NCBI GenBank assembly: GCA_922989275.2
Contig: OV277861.1
Span: 46,787,623-46,851,622, forward strand
Reading direction: 5' to 3'
Source: Gari tellinella
Lineage: Eukaryota > Mollusca > Bivalvia > Cardiida > Psammobiidae
Length of the DNA: 64,000 bases
Shown here: positions 42,601-57,600 of the stretch, piece by piece
Layout: each line of letters starts with the position of its first letter
How positions within the stretch are numbered: position 1 is the first letter of the stretch
Notes under the pieces: generated by a model
Database searches by the model: none
Told to the model about the DNA's origin: nothing
What the model saw: the letters and a program-made list of their open reading frames with translations, nothing else
Position numbers and translations under genes: made by a program

Positions 42601-45600
42601 ATGACAAACGTTGTTATGACGATGACATCAATATGACATCATTATGACATCAAGGTGACATCATAATGCTATGATGATGATGTATTTGAATAAGAGGTTT
42701 CTAGATTTGCCAAACTGTTTGTTTTACATAGTCTAAACCTTCGCAATTGAACACCAAAATCTGAAGGAGTACAACTCAATCGCTTAGCGGAAAACTATCG
42801 TAACTCCATATTTTGAAATTTTACAGGAGAAGCTGCTGTATGATTTTATTTTACAGTCAAATGAATACATCATATTGACAAAACACTTTGGGGGCATTTG
42901 CCACTTAGCCCATTACCCCATAGCCTGTTTCTCATTTCGAAGAAAAGTGTTCTTTTAAAGCAGGTTGAAAGATAAAAAGAATGTGCCTTAAGGCACATTC
43001 TGCTTTACTTTCAGCCTGTTTTAAGCTACCATCTGTGAGAATAAAGAAATTATTTCTGAGAGAACATATTCATGACTGTATAAAATGGATTATTTTCCTT
43101 GATGGAGTAATAAAATAGATGCGCTAAAAGGCGTATTTATCAGGAATTGGATAAATGTGACACCATTCCTGTTTTTATTCTGCAATCACCAACCACCTGC
43201 ATAAGCGACTGCTGATATATATTGTTTTGAATAGTTGCTTAATACAGGATTGACTTTATTCTTTGTTTGTTGACAGCTGAAGTGAGGAAATACCTTAGAA
43301 AACAGGAAGCTACAATCCCAGCCCTTGTCAACCTGCTAGCACCCGAAGGTAAATAATCGTTACAAATTCTATCCCTAATGTGAAAGTCAAACTTAGTGAA
43401 GAACTTTATTAGCATGCATTTTCATACTACAGTTGAACTTCGATATCTTGACCTGGTTAGGTCAAACATACCCGTATTTCAAAGTTAAAACTTGGCTTGG
43501 CCACATTTTAACTTTGAAATACGGGTATGTTCGACTTAGCCGAGCATGAAATGATTCAATTCATGTGTCGACAAATCGGATAGTTCGAATTAAGAGTGTT
43601 CGAGATATCAAAGTTCGACTGTATTATAGTTTAACCCTTGTAGTGCTGGAATCATATACAGTGAAACCTCTTTATTATGACATTAAACTGTTTTAATTAT
43701 TAGGCTTTTTCGACAGGTGACTGCTTAAAGCAGGGTGACAGTAAAACAGAAAGCTCCTGTAGGAGCTTTCTGTTTTACTGTCACCTTGCTTTAAGCTGTT
43801 GCCTGCCTTTCATACAATCAGTGAGTCTTCATTTTAGTGGTTGTAATAGAGAGTTTTGACTGTATATAATAGTTTGCTAACAGTATAGACCCAGATCAGA
43901 GGCTCCTTTACTCACTTTAGGAGACTTCTTATCAGGGTCTGCACTGTTTTCCATACCTTGAAATAGTATTGTGACAAACCCCATGAGTCAATGTAAATGG
44001 ATAATTTATCAGAAAATGGAAGAGCCTATTTGAAAATTTGGCATTGTGAGGGCAAAATGTAAAGCAGAAATACAAAATCTATACTGCTTTACTTTATAAC
44101 TTACTTCAAGAGCCACTTGTCATGATATAGAATACATTTCTATGAGGAATAGTAACACATATTTTTATGCCCCCGCACGACTTAGTCGGGGGCATATTGT
44201 TTTTGGTCTGTCTGTCTATCTGTCTGTATCCAACTTTAACCTTGGCCATAACTTTTGAACTACATAGGATAGAGACTTTATATTTGGTATGTGTACTCAC
44301 CTGAGGAAGCTCTTGATCACAGTAAAATTTGGGTAATGTCTGACAAAGTTCAAGGTCATTTAGAGGTCATTTAGCGGTAAATGGGGTGGAAAGGGATATA
44401 ACTCATCCTATATTTTTTCAAGTGAATAGGAAGGGAGATAACTCGTCCTAACTGGCCATAACTCTTTGATCATGTGATCATTTCTAAATCTAGAAATAAA
44501 TCCTCAATATGACATTTGACAGACATTGTTATGACAACGACGTCATCATGACATCATTATGACATCAATATGACGCCATGATGCTATGGTGATGATGCAA
44601 TAAGCTTGGAATAGCTTGTTTCTTTGTACATTTTCATCATAACAACAACACAATGAGTACAATTATAACTTGCTGTATGATTTTTCTTGAAAGCCAAATT
44701 AGTACATTGCAGTGACAAAATACCTCGGGGACATTTGTCACTTTCTGTGACACCATTCTTGTTAATACAAAAAAGTACTTATTTTTAAACATATTTATTA
44801 ATGAAAGGTCTGTACTGCCTGTCTCAATTATACATGTCACTAATTTTTGGTACAATTATCATTGTACTTGTAGCCGAAAATTATACGCTTTTCATGCTTT
44901 CTGTTACAGAAGATGCAGTCTGCCATGAGTTTTCTGCACTTGCCATGTCTAACATGGCCACAGAGTTCAGCTCAAAGGCGGCCATATTTGAAAATGGTGG
45001 TATAGAGCCTCTAGTGCGATGTCTTGCAAGTTTTGATCCAGATGTGCAGAAAAATTGCATTGAGGCTCTTGCTCTTCTCCTGATGGTAAGAAAGTCATGT
45101 ACATCTCTCAGAGCTTACGGTGCTGATGAATTGTTCACATTGATTATTTAACTCAGGGCTCCAGATAAGGGGAGTATTTCAAAAATTAAAATCTTTATTT
45201 GTGCATTTAACTCTATGGTGTCACTACTCATCAGAATCGTCTCTTAGAGACGATTCTAATGAGTAGTAACACCATAGGATTTGGTGCTGAAATGATTGAG
45301 AAAATGTTGGATTTGTTCATTTTACTCCTTCTTATCTGGAGCCCTGTTGACACTTATGAAAAAATGACCAGTTTATATTTGTTGACTTTATAAGGATAGT
45401 TTTAGAAAATATTTCAGAAAACTTGAAATAAAACAAACTGTGTAGACCCAGATCAGAAGGCTCCTCTGATCTGGGACTTCACTGTTTGCAACGTTTTATA
45501 AAAACTTGGTCCCTGCACTATAAGGGTTAAAACATCGATGTTGGACATCTTCCGTGCTTCAGCATAATTCTGATGAAGTAACATTCTGAATGTAATAGGA

Positions 45601-48600
45601 TTTAACATTTTCCTTAGTAAAAGCGCCCAAGGCTGCCTTAAGTAGCCATATACTTTGACTTCACCTAAAGGCTTTCGGATTTCTCTACATTGTCCTGATA
45701 ATTCCAACTTTCCCATTTCCCCCAGATCATCAATCATACCAGATAAAGGTTGAAATTCAAACACTGAATACAATTCTTCCATTGAAATATTGTACAAGAG
45801 AAATTGTCCTCTACCATTATATTCTGTATCAGTTGAATGTAGGTGTATTGCCTTGTTAACTTTTAACTCATTATCCCCTGAGACTTCCAATGGACAATTC
45901 CAGTTTACAATAAAGGATTGTCCATTTTAGACTATTTAGAGTTGTGTTTTATAATACATTACAAAATGACAAACAGTGAAGTCTCTGATAAGAGGGCTCC
46001 TGCAGGAGCCCTCTAATCAGGGACTTCACTGTTTGCATTTGGAAAAGTGTACTCTTCACAGGTACACTTTTGGTAGAGGACGCATATATATGTGTCATTA
46101 GGACTCAATGAGTTAAGAAAAGGGTATAATGAATAATGAGATGTCATGTGGTAGTATTATGATTAAATATATGATTTATACTATTCAGTTTTAAGTTTCT
46201 TATAAATTCTTCATTACCTTTGTCATGGTCACATTTTCTCCTCATAAATTGTGCAATTTTGTGCTTGTAATTACTCCAGGATTACCAGTCACGGACAGCT
46301 ATCAGAGAGGTGGATGGTCTGAACCCCATGGTGGAGCTGATCAAGTCAGAGTACTCTATCATACAGAAGTTAGGCCTACTGGCACTGGACAGAGCTTCAC
46401 AGGATGGTGAGTCACTCAATGTTAACTATTTCAACACTGAGTAAGTCTTGTGGGTTATTAGGTTCTCTTGTGGATCATTTTAGTTAACAAAAACATAAAC
46501 CAGTCTTCTTGGAATTCTGGGTAGTTTAATAAATACTGGTCTAAATGAGCCCTCTGATCTGGGTCTACACTGTTTGCAAATGTAATGAGTATATTTTAAA
46601 TAGGTCCATGGTGTTGAAAGATTTAAGTCAATTGAGATGTTGTATGGAAAAGAAAAGCAACATTACCAAGGTTCCATATAAGAAGGAGTGAAATAAATAA
46701 TTTCGACATTTTTTCCCTCATTTCTGCACCAAAGCCTATAGTGTTACTACTCTTTAGAAGTTTGAGACTATTCTACTGAGTAATACATGTAATACCATAG
46801 GATTTAGGCAGAAATAAAGTTTTTATATTTGGAAATACTCCAGTTATCTTGAGCCCTGCATTGTCAGCAACATCTGTTGTAAAAAGATCATTCAATTTAT
46901 CATCAAATTTGACTTCTAATAAAACCCTGAAATTTACCTTATATGGTTGAATATTTGTTAACTTTTCGCCTGCTACAATATTGTCTGCTTTACAGTTGTC
47001 TCTGCAATTAATTTTGAAAATTAAATTTGAAGCCATTTTAGCAAACCCCCACCCCCATGGGTGTACAACATTTTGGATCCTGATCAGATGCAGTGTCTTC
47101 TGGAGTCTGATCTGGATCTAATCAATTTGCAATATTTAGTAAAGTATAGCATAGGAATGACTAAATGTAGGTGGGCTATTAATCCATAGAAAAGTCAATC
47201 AGACAGCTCATTTGCTCGTGTTTCTGAAGAGTACAGGTGCTAATATAGTTACATCAACATAAAGAATTACATCTAGATAAGAGGGAGTAAATTAAACAAA
47301 TTCTCTAAATATTTTCTCACTTATTTCTGCACCAAATCCTATGGTGTTACTACTCTTTAGAATCGTCTCGAAGAGACGATTCTAATGAGTAGTGACACCA
47401 TAGGGTTTAATGCAAAAATATAGATTTTAGTTTTTGAAATACCCCCCTTATCTGGAGACCTGTTACATGCAAGGATTAACTTATTTTTTGGCAATTTCAG
47501 GTGAGAACAGAACGAATCTGCGTGAGCTAGAGGCCATTACAAAGTTGATAGACTTTATTGCTCACCCAGAGTGGAATGATCTACACACAATGGCCGTCAT
47601 GGTGTTGTCAAACCTCCTAGAGGATGTGGAAAGTCTTGAGGTATAGTCTACACCATATGTACCTTGTACTTATGACAAATGGCTATTCAAACAAATCATT
47701 AATCTTTCCCCTGCTATAAGCATTTATCTCACCTCCTACTATATTCTGGACATCCCATTGGTCAATCGAGGTCACGAGAATACCCCATAAAAACCATATT
47801 GGGTCAGTAAGATGCCTCAAATTCATATGAGGTCTTTACAAGAGTTATTTCCCTTGCTTGAAGCCATATTGATTTCTCCAAGTTATGAAAATTAGAAAAA
47901 ATAACAACTCCAACCCAAATTTAAGTTAATAATTTATACTCCGACGTTTTGTTGTTAGGCATTTTCAAGGAATTAATATTTATATAATTTAATGACGTAA
48001 GGATAAACAAAATGCTGTAAACGTTTTGGCACGTAAACGTCAAAACTTCATATACAGTAAAGAATTTTTGACTTTTTAATGAAGTTTTTTTCCAATGCTT
48101 CAAATCAAAGGTAGTCGGTAAGATAAATTCGTTATGCCGTGCTTATATAGTGTACCTGCTCATATATTTATGATGAATACTGATACCACTCTAATATATC
48201 TATGATATTATACTGATTACCACTCCCTTATATTTATGATGAATACTGACTCATCACTTATGATGAAATCTGACTTATCACCCTATACATGTATATTTAT
48301 GATGAAATCTGACATATCACCCTATATATTTATGATGAAATCTGACTTATCACCCTATATACTTATCATAAATACTGATCATCACTCTCATATATTTATG
48401 ATGAATACTGATTACCATCCTCATATATTTATGATGAATACTGATGACCATCCTCATATATTTATGATGAATACTGATTACCATCCTCATATATTACCAT
48501 CCTCATATATTTATGATGCATACTGACTACCTCTCTTTTTTATGCCTCTGCACGACTTAGTCGGGGTATATTGTTTTTGGTCTGTCTGTCTGTATACAAC

Positions 48601-51600
48601 TTTAACCTTGGCCATAACTTTTGAACTACATAGTATAGAGAATTTATATTTGGTGTGTGTCCTCACCTCAAAAAGCTCTTGAGCTCAGTAAAATTTGGGT
48701 CATGTCTGACAAAGTTCAAGGTCATTTAGAGGTAAATGGGGTGGAAAGGGAGATAACTCATCCTATATTATTTCAAGTGAATAGAAAGGGAGATAACACC
48801 TTGGACTACGGTACCAGGGGTCGTGAGTTCGATCCCCCGCCGGACCAGCGGTCTGACTAGGGGATTTTTCTGAATCTCCGATGATGTACAGGAATGTTCT
48901 TGAGCAAGACATGTACGGCGAATTGCTCCTCTCCACCCAGGGGTTAAAATGGGTACCTGTGAAGGGTCTGAGTCGGTACTGCGGCTGCATTTGACTGCGC
49001 CATATGTTAGCAGTGCTCATAGGCAAGATGGCTCGATGATCAGGAGAGTATATGTACAGTCGGTTGAGCGGTCATTCGGACTGAAAGTAGACTGTAACTT
49101 GGTATATTATTACTTTAAATGGGGTGGAAAGGGAGATAACTCATCCTATATTATTTCAAGTGAATAGGAAGAGAGATAACTCATCCTAACTGGCCATAAC
49201 TCTTTGATTATGTGATCATTTCTAAATTCAGAAATTAGTCCTATGACTCTTGACAAACCTTGTTATGACGACGACGTCATCATGACATCATCATGACATC
49301 AATATGACGTCATGATGCTATGGTGATGATGCATTTGAATAAGCTAGAAAAAAAGCTTGTTTCTTTGTATATTTTCATCACAACAACAGCAAGGAGTACA
49401 ATCATAACCTGCTGTATGATTTTACTTGAAAGCCAAATGAATACATTGCAGTGACAAAACACCTCGGGGGCATTTGTCACTTTCTGTGACACCATTCTTG
49501 TTATTGTAAAAAAACTGATTACCACTCTCATAAAAAATCATACTTTCTCCTTTTTCAGTTAATCAAGGAGACCGGGGGCCTTAAAAGGCTTGTGGCACTA
49601 ATCACAGACCAAGTCCCTCCTGATGAGGAGCCAAAAGGGGGCAAAGGAGGGGCTGACAAGGGAGGAAAGGGATCAAGGGCAGCAAAGAAAAGTGCAAAAG
49701 AATGTAAGTACCACAATACTAACATAAACTGAAATATAGAGTATGTTGTTGAAGTAGTTTGATATAAAGATTAACAATCAAGAAGTAAAACAACATACCA
49801 TAGCCATGAAAACTTAGTTGCAGAACACAATGATAATAAACTTAAAAGTAGGAAGATGTGAAGGGAAAGAATTTCATGCAGCCTTGTTTAATTAACAAAA
49901 ATATGTTTCCCCCATAGAAGCGCCTGTTAGCACATCTAATTTATTCATCCATTTATACAGTCATGAATAGGTATTATAAGAAATATTTTCTATATTCTAG
50001 CAGATACTAGCTTAAAGCAGGCTGAAAGTAAAGCAAAATGTGCCTTAAGGCGCATTTTACTTTACTTTCAACCTGCTGTAAGTAGTCACCTATCTTCAAT
50101 ACCAGAAATTGGCTATGTGGTAAAGGGTTAAAGACTTTTCCTCAGTCCATTGAAAGAGTCCCCCTCCATTGTTCATGAGGTGTCAATGTAACTGTCAAAG
50201 CATGTGCAGCACATTCTGCCGGTGGGTATACTAATCTCAGTTTACCTGGTGAGAACCAGATTATACTCACGCTCTAGTGCTTTTCAATGGTTATTTCTAA
50301 CCAAACTATCAAATATAAAGGTCGGGATTTACATGAGACATTTCAATGGTTCTTTGCTAACGGTATGTCCACAAGACCATGCTTTGTGCAAGAAAATTGT
50401 CTGGCAAGGTGTTATGACCAAAAGGTCATCAGAAAATGTCTTTAAGGTAATATTTTTCATTTTGGCAAAATTCACTTGAAGCCATTGATACTGGGATATA
50501 CTCATACATCTGGAAATCCATTAATAAAAAACTAAAAAACTTGCATGCACACATATATAGAAATTTGTGCAAAAATCATGACTGTCTCTTTACTCATTCA
50601 CACCTGAAACTTTTAATGGACAATTCCAATTTCAAAGTATGTCTAATCCATTAGAGATTATTTAGGGTTGATTTTAACAATATATTTCAAAATGACAAAT
50701 AGTGTAGACCCTGATTCGAGTTCTCCTTAAGAAGCCCTCTGATCAGGGTCCACACTGTTTGCCTGGGACATGTGTAATCCTCACAGGTACACTGTTTGTA
50801 AATGATGAATATACTCATCACAAGGGTTGAATCTGTTAATGCACCCCTGAGTAATTAAAACGTGAAATTGCATGTTATCAACATTTCTGTCACTTTATTT
50901 TGTAGTCTGTTACATCTACTTCATAGTTTTACTGTTTTACAGCTGAGTTAACTATGGGTAAAATTATGATATTGTTATCTTGATGTCAGGACTCCAGATA
51001 AGGGGAGTATTTCAAAAACTAAAATCTTTATTTCTGCTTTAAACCCTATGGTGTTACTACTCATTAGAATCGTCTCAAAGAGACGCTTCTAATGAGTAGT
51101 AACACCATAGGATTTGGTGCTAAGTTGAATGAGAAAATGTTGGATTTGTTTGGTTTACTCCCTCTTATCTGGAGCCCTGTGATGTTGTAAGTTTTATATT
51201 TGCATGATCTTGAATTCAATGGTAAATGGTCAAAACTATGTCTGCATCTCAGATGTGAGCAACAGTTATTGTTTGTAATTGTAGAAGAACATATTTTCTA
51301 AATAAATTTAAATCTGCACTAGTTTGTCAGTTGTTGTTAGATAATATTGGTGCTCCATTTAATTTAATATTGCACAATATTGATTAGACTACAGTATTTA
51401 TAAAAAGATACCTTTTCACGTCCACTAGAATGTTATTACAGCGCTCCCTATCTGCAATGACACCCAATGGGAGAGGAAGCGTGTGTGTGTTGTTCGAAGG
51501 GAGTCGATTTATAGAGGGAAATTGTCTTACAGTTGCAAACAGCTTGAATCCAGATCAGACACTGCTTAACGCGGTGTCTGATCTGGATTCAAGCTGTTTG

Positions 51601-54600
51601 TCACCCGTCATTAAGATTTTTCTGTCAAATGTCCATTGTGTAACTTTGAGAAACACAGCAGCCGACAATTTTAAGCGGATGACATTGCAGCCATGAATAG
51701 TATAGACATAATTGTCCTGGGAACTGTGGCAAGGGTCATTGTAAGGAGGGAGTCGTTGTTGGGAGGGCCATTGTAGAGAGGGAACACTGTAACATCTTGT
51801 TCTAACCACCACTCAAAAGAAAGCTTATAACAAGATAAAATAAAAGTAGAAAGCTCTTAAATGAGCTTTCTGCTTTACCTTGATCTTGCTTTAAGCTGCA
51901 ACCTAAATTAGTGTATGAGAGATTGTTTTAGTGATTATTCAGGGTTCCAGATAAGGGGGAGTAAGCTGAACAAATTCAGCATTTTCTCACTTATTTCAGC
52001 ACCAAATCCTATGGTGTTACTACTCATTAGAATCGTCTCTTCGAGACAATTCTAATGAGTAGTGACACCATAGGGTTTAAAGCGGAAATAAAGATTTTAA
52101 TTTTTGAAATACTCCCTTATCTGGGGCATTGGATTATTTTCTAAACCTGTCATGTATAAGTATACGTGTATGATGTAAGTTGTTGTATTGTCAGCGTCCA
52201 CCCTGAGTCAAGGCAGTAGTACTAGTAGTCTCAATATCAGTAGCTCTTGTAAGTTGTCCTGCACATGTATGACACACATTTATTGCTACTGTGGTGAGTA
52301 GATAGCATTGGATATGGTTAGCTCTACACCAAGTTACCAACCATGAGTTCAGTAGAGATCGATGGCCGTCGTTGGCCATCGATTGCAAGTTGGCTACCGG
52401 TCTGAAATATAGTGGAGAAAAGGTTATTCTTCCATTTAAATGCAAACACATTGCAATGAAATATAGAAAACAACAACTTTTTGACACTTCTAAGCGACAA
52501 ACAGTTTGGAGCCTGATCAGACGCCGGGTTATCCTGGCGTCTGATCTGTCTCCAAACTGTTTGCAATAAAAAAAATAGTTTAAGCGTTAACGCGGTTATT
52601 TGGAAAAAAATGTTTTCTTTACTGTACTCTGCACATGGGGCGCAAACTACTAACCTAAACAGCAAACAGTGGTAACTGAACACGCTACAAGTTTGAGAGG
52701 ATCATTGCATAGAGATTTAAATTGGATCACGTCTGGTATTGGGATCAGCTTAACACTTTAGATAGGTGACCACTTAAACCCTGCTGAAAGTAAAGTAGAA
52801 TGTGCCTTAAGGTGCATTCTGCTTTACTTTCAGCCTGCTTTAAGCTACAGTCTGCTTGGATTAAGAAAATATTTCTTATGGTACATATTCTTGACTGTTT
52901 AGAGTGGAACTATTTTCTTTAGTGGAGGAATAAATTAAAAGCGTAAAAAGGCGTATTTATGGGGTTGTGGATTAAGGCACTCACTTTAGCACCTTTTGTT
53001 GACCTTGTGTGAAGTATGCTTTACTTAAAAGCATAACTTGAAAAGGACATGCTAAGCATTTGTAACACTTGGGGCTTTTCAGTATCTAAACCCAATCTAC
53101 TTGTCTTAGTAGAATAGTGGGTGGGGTAGCACATGTGATCGATTTTGTCTTTGTATTATAAATCTATAATACATTATGTCATGTTTAAATAGCATAAAGG
53201 TCAGTTTAAGTACTCACCATAAACCTGATGTGAGAAGTTTAAACTGGCTTGGAGTCGTTAATTTTGGGTCCAATCTCGTTTTAACTTTGAACTAAGTGGC
53301 AATATTTACTCTTTTATCATTTTCTGTGTTTCATAATATTCACTGCACTGTAAAAATTGCAACCCTTAAAGAGAGTACAGATGAAAATCATTTGAAGTTT
53401 TATTATTACTCAATCTGATCTCTAAATCAAATTTAAGTTTGAAATATTGGTGGGAATATGCCATGTTCTATTCTTGTAAACAACTCTTGTCAATATTGAG
53501 CTTGATGACGCCATTCCAACAGTTGTTTATTTTCGTTATTTTCTTGCTGGTGTTGCTTAGGGACTCCAGCGGATTTCGTTCTATTCTTGCTGGTGTTGCT
53601 TAGGGACTCCAGCGGATTTCGTTCTATTCTTGCTGGTGTTGCTTGGTGACACCAACATCAGTGGCTTGCTTGCACCAGAAATCCGCTGGCGCCAGCCGAT
53701 TGCTGGTAGATCCTGAGTGCGTATATAAGGAGAGTGATCTCACTCACGGACTTCTGAGCGGACTCTGTTTAGGTACGGACGGGTCTATGGTGGTGTAGCC
53801 CGTAAATTCAATTGACAAGGGTTGTAGAATACATGTAAATAGATTTAGATCTAAGAGATCTGGATCTAGTTCAAGTCTGGATCTAGATATATTTTTATTT
53901 AAGTGAATTATTAGAATTTAATAGTTTGATAATATTTAGACCAATTGCTAAAACTTATTGGTCTAAATAATAAACCTTGCTTGTCAGATTTTAAAGTTAA
54001 TCTCGACTTGTTTGCTTCAATTTCCCTAAGTTAAATCCAGGTGATATCCTGACTCAAATGTACGATCACCTGTCCTCGAATTAATATTGAGATCGAACGT
54101 CGGCCCGTTACACAGTGTTGACCAGGGAGGGGTGTTGCAAAATGTGGCATACCATTAGGGGGTTCACATTTTGCCTTATATAATCTACTGGGTTATGGGA
54201 AAAGGACTTTAGGATGCCTCTGCCCTCTCCTGATAAATGCACTAAAGTAAAGACTGATGTTCTTGAATACAGATAAGAGCTTTAAACAAAAGAAAAGAAA
54301 AGCAGAAAGCTCCTAGAGGATTATTGCTTGACTTTTATTTTGTTGTATGCAATCACCTGCCTTACACATAGAAGTATTAATATACACTATATCAGTTGGA
54401 GTAGGTTATTGCACTGATGTCTATGGAGGAAAGAGTTCTTTATAAATACAGTAAAACGTCGCTATTACGACCACTAAATCGCAGGCTAAATGATTGTACA
54501 ATAGACAGGTGACAGCTTAAAGCAAGGTGGCAGTGAAACAGAAAGCTCCTAAAGGAGCTTTCTGTTTCACTGTCACATTGCTTTAAGCGGTCACCTATCG

Positions 54601-57600
54601 TAAACCCTGATAATAAACATAATTTAGTGGTCGTAATAGAGAGGTTTTACTGTAATTATTATTTCAGATAATTCATTCGCAGCAAGACCTTACTGTAATA
54701 GTTTTCTGTTTGTCCAACTCTTCATCCATATTATATCCCTATGAGCATCTGTCTACATCTGTTTGACATCTTAAGTAAGATTTGCTATTTTTCTTTGGTT
54801 ATACTTTGCTTGTAGCGAGGACACGTATAATACTGAGTTGTGCCATGACAAAACCAGCCTTATCCATTGTCATCCCACGCTCTGGGAGTTTGGTCTACAC
54901 TGCCATAAGTTGACATGAAAAATCCTAAGATTTCCAAATTTGCATTTTTTAAGTGTGAGTTTACGAATCGTACCTTTACCCCATAGCCTGTTTCTAGTTT
55001 TGTTGACATGCGACTACTTAAAGCAGGCTGTAAGCACATTCTGCTTTACTTTCAGCCTGCTTTTAGCTACTATGTACTGAAATTGTTTTCGAAGATTTAG
55101 GAAAAATCCGGAGAAGTGGCAGTCCTGGTTTGGTCTACACTGCCAAATACTACATATAATACAGCTACAAAAGGTGCTTTAGATATGTGTGTGTGTCAAA
55201 CAGTGTAGATCAAGACCAGCCACTGCGTCTTTGATGTGGCAGCTGGCATTGGTTTTTACTGTTTGCAATGCAACAAGTCAGGTTTTCCTATGACACGGCT
55301 CATAATTATGTTTTACAACATTTTCTAGTTTAACCCACAGGTTTTCGGCGCGTAAGCTATGACCCCCCCCCCCCCCCCCCCCTCGCTGCTACCCCCCATA
55401 AATCTTTCAAAATGAGTCAAAATACATCCATATGTTCAACAAACATCCTTAACAAATGTTTCAAGAAGTTTCAAGAAGTTTAAAAAAGTTTAAAAAAATA
55501 AAAAAAATTTCGTATCATTTTTTTTCGTATCATGTATGTATACAATGAAAAGGTGGATGTGTATTCACAGCCATCAACTTCCGAACCTTGTCATTTTGTC
55601 ATTTTTGGCCCGATTTTGACAAATGATGGCTTATTATTTACATTTAACAGTTCTGTTCAAAGAAAGTTAGCTCACAGCCCAAGCAAGACACGAGCACAAG
55701 TGAAGAAATAAAAAGTTTGATAGGCACCTTATATCGGAATCCTTCGTTCACCTTAAATTTTGGACTTTTTCGTCATTCAGCGATTAACAAGTGCATTTGC
55801 GACCATGCATTACACCATGGTACGGGTAATTAATAGAAAATGAAATATATAATAAATACCTTTTGAATTATCGGTAAATGAGCATTTCTGTTACGAAATA
55901 GATTTCTAGATAACTTTTGTTTTCAAGTTTCTGTTGACAAACGTATATGATCCTTGGTCGTATTCGAATCATCGAGTTTGTTTTCAACGAAAACTGGGCT
56001 GAGCAAATGCGCGAAGATTTACTGATGACAACAATTTTGACCCGACTCGAATCGAAATTGTGGTCAAAGATTTGATGGTTTGACAACATTTTGTCAACGG
56101 AAAACATCAAGTGATGATTCGAATAGAACTTGTTGACAACTATTCCAACTAACGCGATAGTTGTCCTGATTCGAATACGACCAATTGAGACGCTTGACTT
56201 TTTGCGTCATTTCCTGCTTTGAAGCTGGTTCTCGGTTTCGCTAGAATGATAATAGTTTAACTGGGCAACCAGTCGTTTGTTTGGGAAAATTTTGCGTGAC
56301 AGATGGTTTCCGATGAAGGGGTCTCCCCAACCTTCGAGTCCCCATGCGCGTGTTCGCCGATTGCTTTGAATATTTTACCAATTATCGTCAAAGAAAACTG
56401 TTTGCTGTAAACAATGAGCCATCATCTGTCCAGATCGTCCAAGATTTGACAAAATGACAGGGTTGGGAACTTGAGGGTTGCTTCTGCAAGGCGCTTTTTC
56501 ATGGCAGCCTTTACTATTTTACTTATAAATTAGCAAAAAAAATGTTTTTTTTAAATTTCACGAAACTTCAGGAAATGTTCTTTTATGATGATTATTGAAT
56601 GTATGGATAGATTTTAGGGTATTTTATCCACGTTTGGTGGTGGTGGAGGTGGGGGGGGGGGGGTTATAGCAGCTAGGAGTAGTGTCATAGCCAACGGGCC
56701 GAATGCCTATGGTTTAACCCATGGACTGTTAAAGACTCAATGGTGAATGCAGTTTTCATTAACCCATTTGTGCCCACGATCCCATATATGGGACATAGGC
56801 AAACAGTGTAGACTCTGATCAGACGCCGCATAATGCTGATAGGAATTTCAAAATAATACAAAATGAAAAATGAAAATTTTGACCAGGCATCCCTTTGATA
56901 AAAAATGGACTAATCCAATGTATAAACATGGAAGAATCCACTGGGTATAAATGGGTTAAAGATAATGTGTATACACAGTTCCTGTTGTTAGATGATTACT
57001 GTAACATTCAAACATATCAATAATAAGAGTTACTAGTAGTATAATTATTTTGTCATAAAATATTAATATTAAAATAATACTACTTACATATATTTTCAGC
57101 TAAGAAGCAGGAATCAGCAGACAGTGCTGAGCCCCCATCGGGTGAGGCTATTATCCCTACCCTGCCAGATGTGAAAATGTGTGCAGCTAAGGCCATTGCT
57201 AGGTCAGCCAGAAATGGTATGTACTACAACATTGGGTTGCTTTATATATGTTACAGGATTTAAGTGTAATCAGGGAATACGTGAAATCCCTGATTTAACA
57301 AAAAACCTAAATCTCCCAGGGAAAAGCGTGATTTTGAAGCTTTTCGTTGATTTTTTATAAATATTTGGCAGTTACTTTTGGTTAAAGTAATGAATTTTAC
57401 CTCGTTAAGTTCATGAAGTTCAAAGGCAAGTACCATGCTATAAAATATGTTGTTAACCTTTTTAACAAGACAGATGTCTTGGGTTTTTTATTGTCCTGAC
57501 TTAAATGCACACTGTTCACTTATTGTTATTCACTTGTGCAAGAAACTTTGTATGAAAGTTCATTTGACAATGATATTTCAAGAAATCATGATATTCAAAA

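Noticed and set aside
45453..45890. 145-codon open frame on the - strand.
   Set aside because: It begins in the D-type MITE and ends in another D core. The middle lacks any domain and no neighbour supports a gene. I cannot exclude a decayed retroelement piece.
48236..48526. 96-codon open frame with repeated MNTDYHPHIF-like words.
   Set aside because: It is the ~30-bp minisatellite read in frame, since the unit length is near a multiple of three. No start context or splice support.
50204..50479. 91-codon open frame in intron 8.
   Set aside because: No similarity to ARM repeats, no acceptor/donor pair in the right phase.
53757..54060. Possible coding exon of ARMC3 between exons 8b and 9.
   Set aside because: No open frame with matching phase and splice sites. 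The layout (TATA, AATAAA) fits an LTR better.
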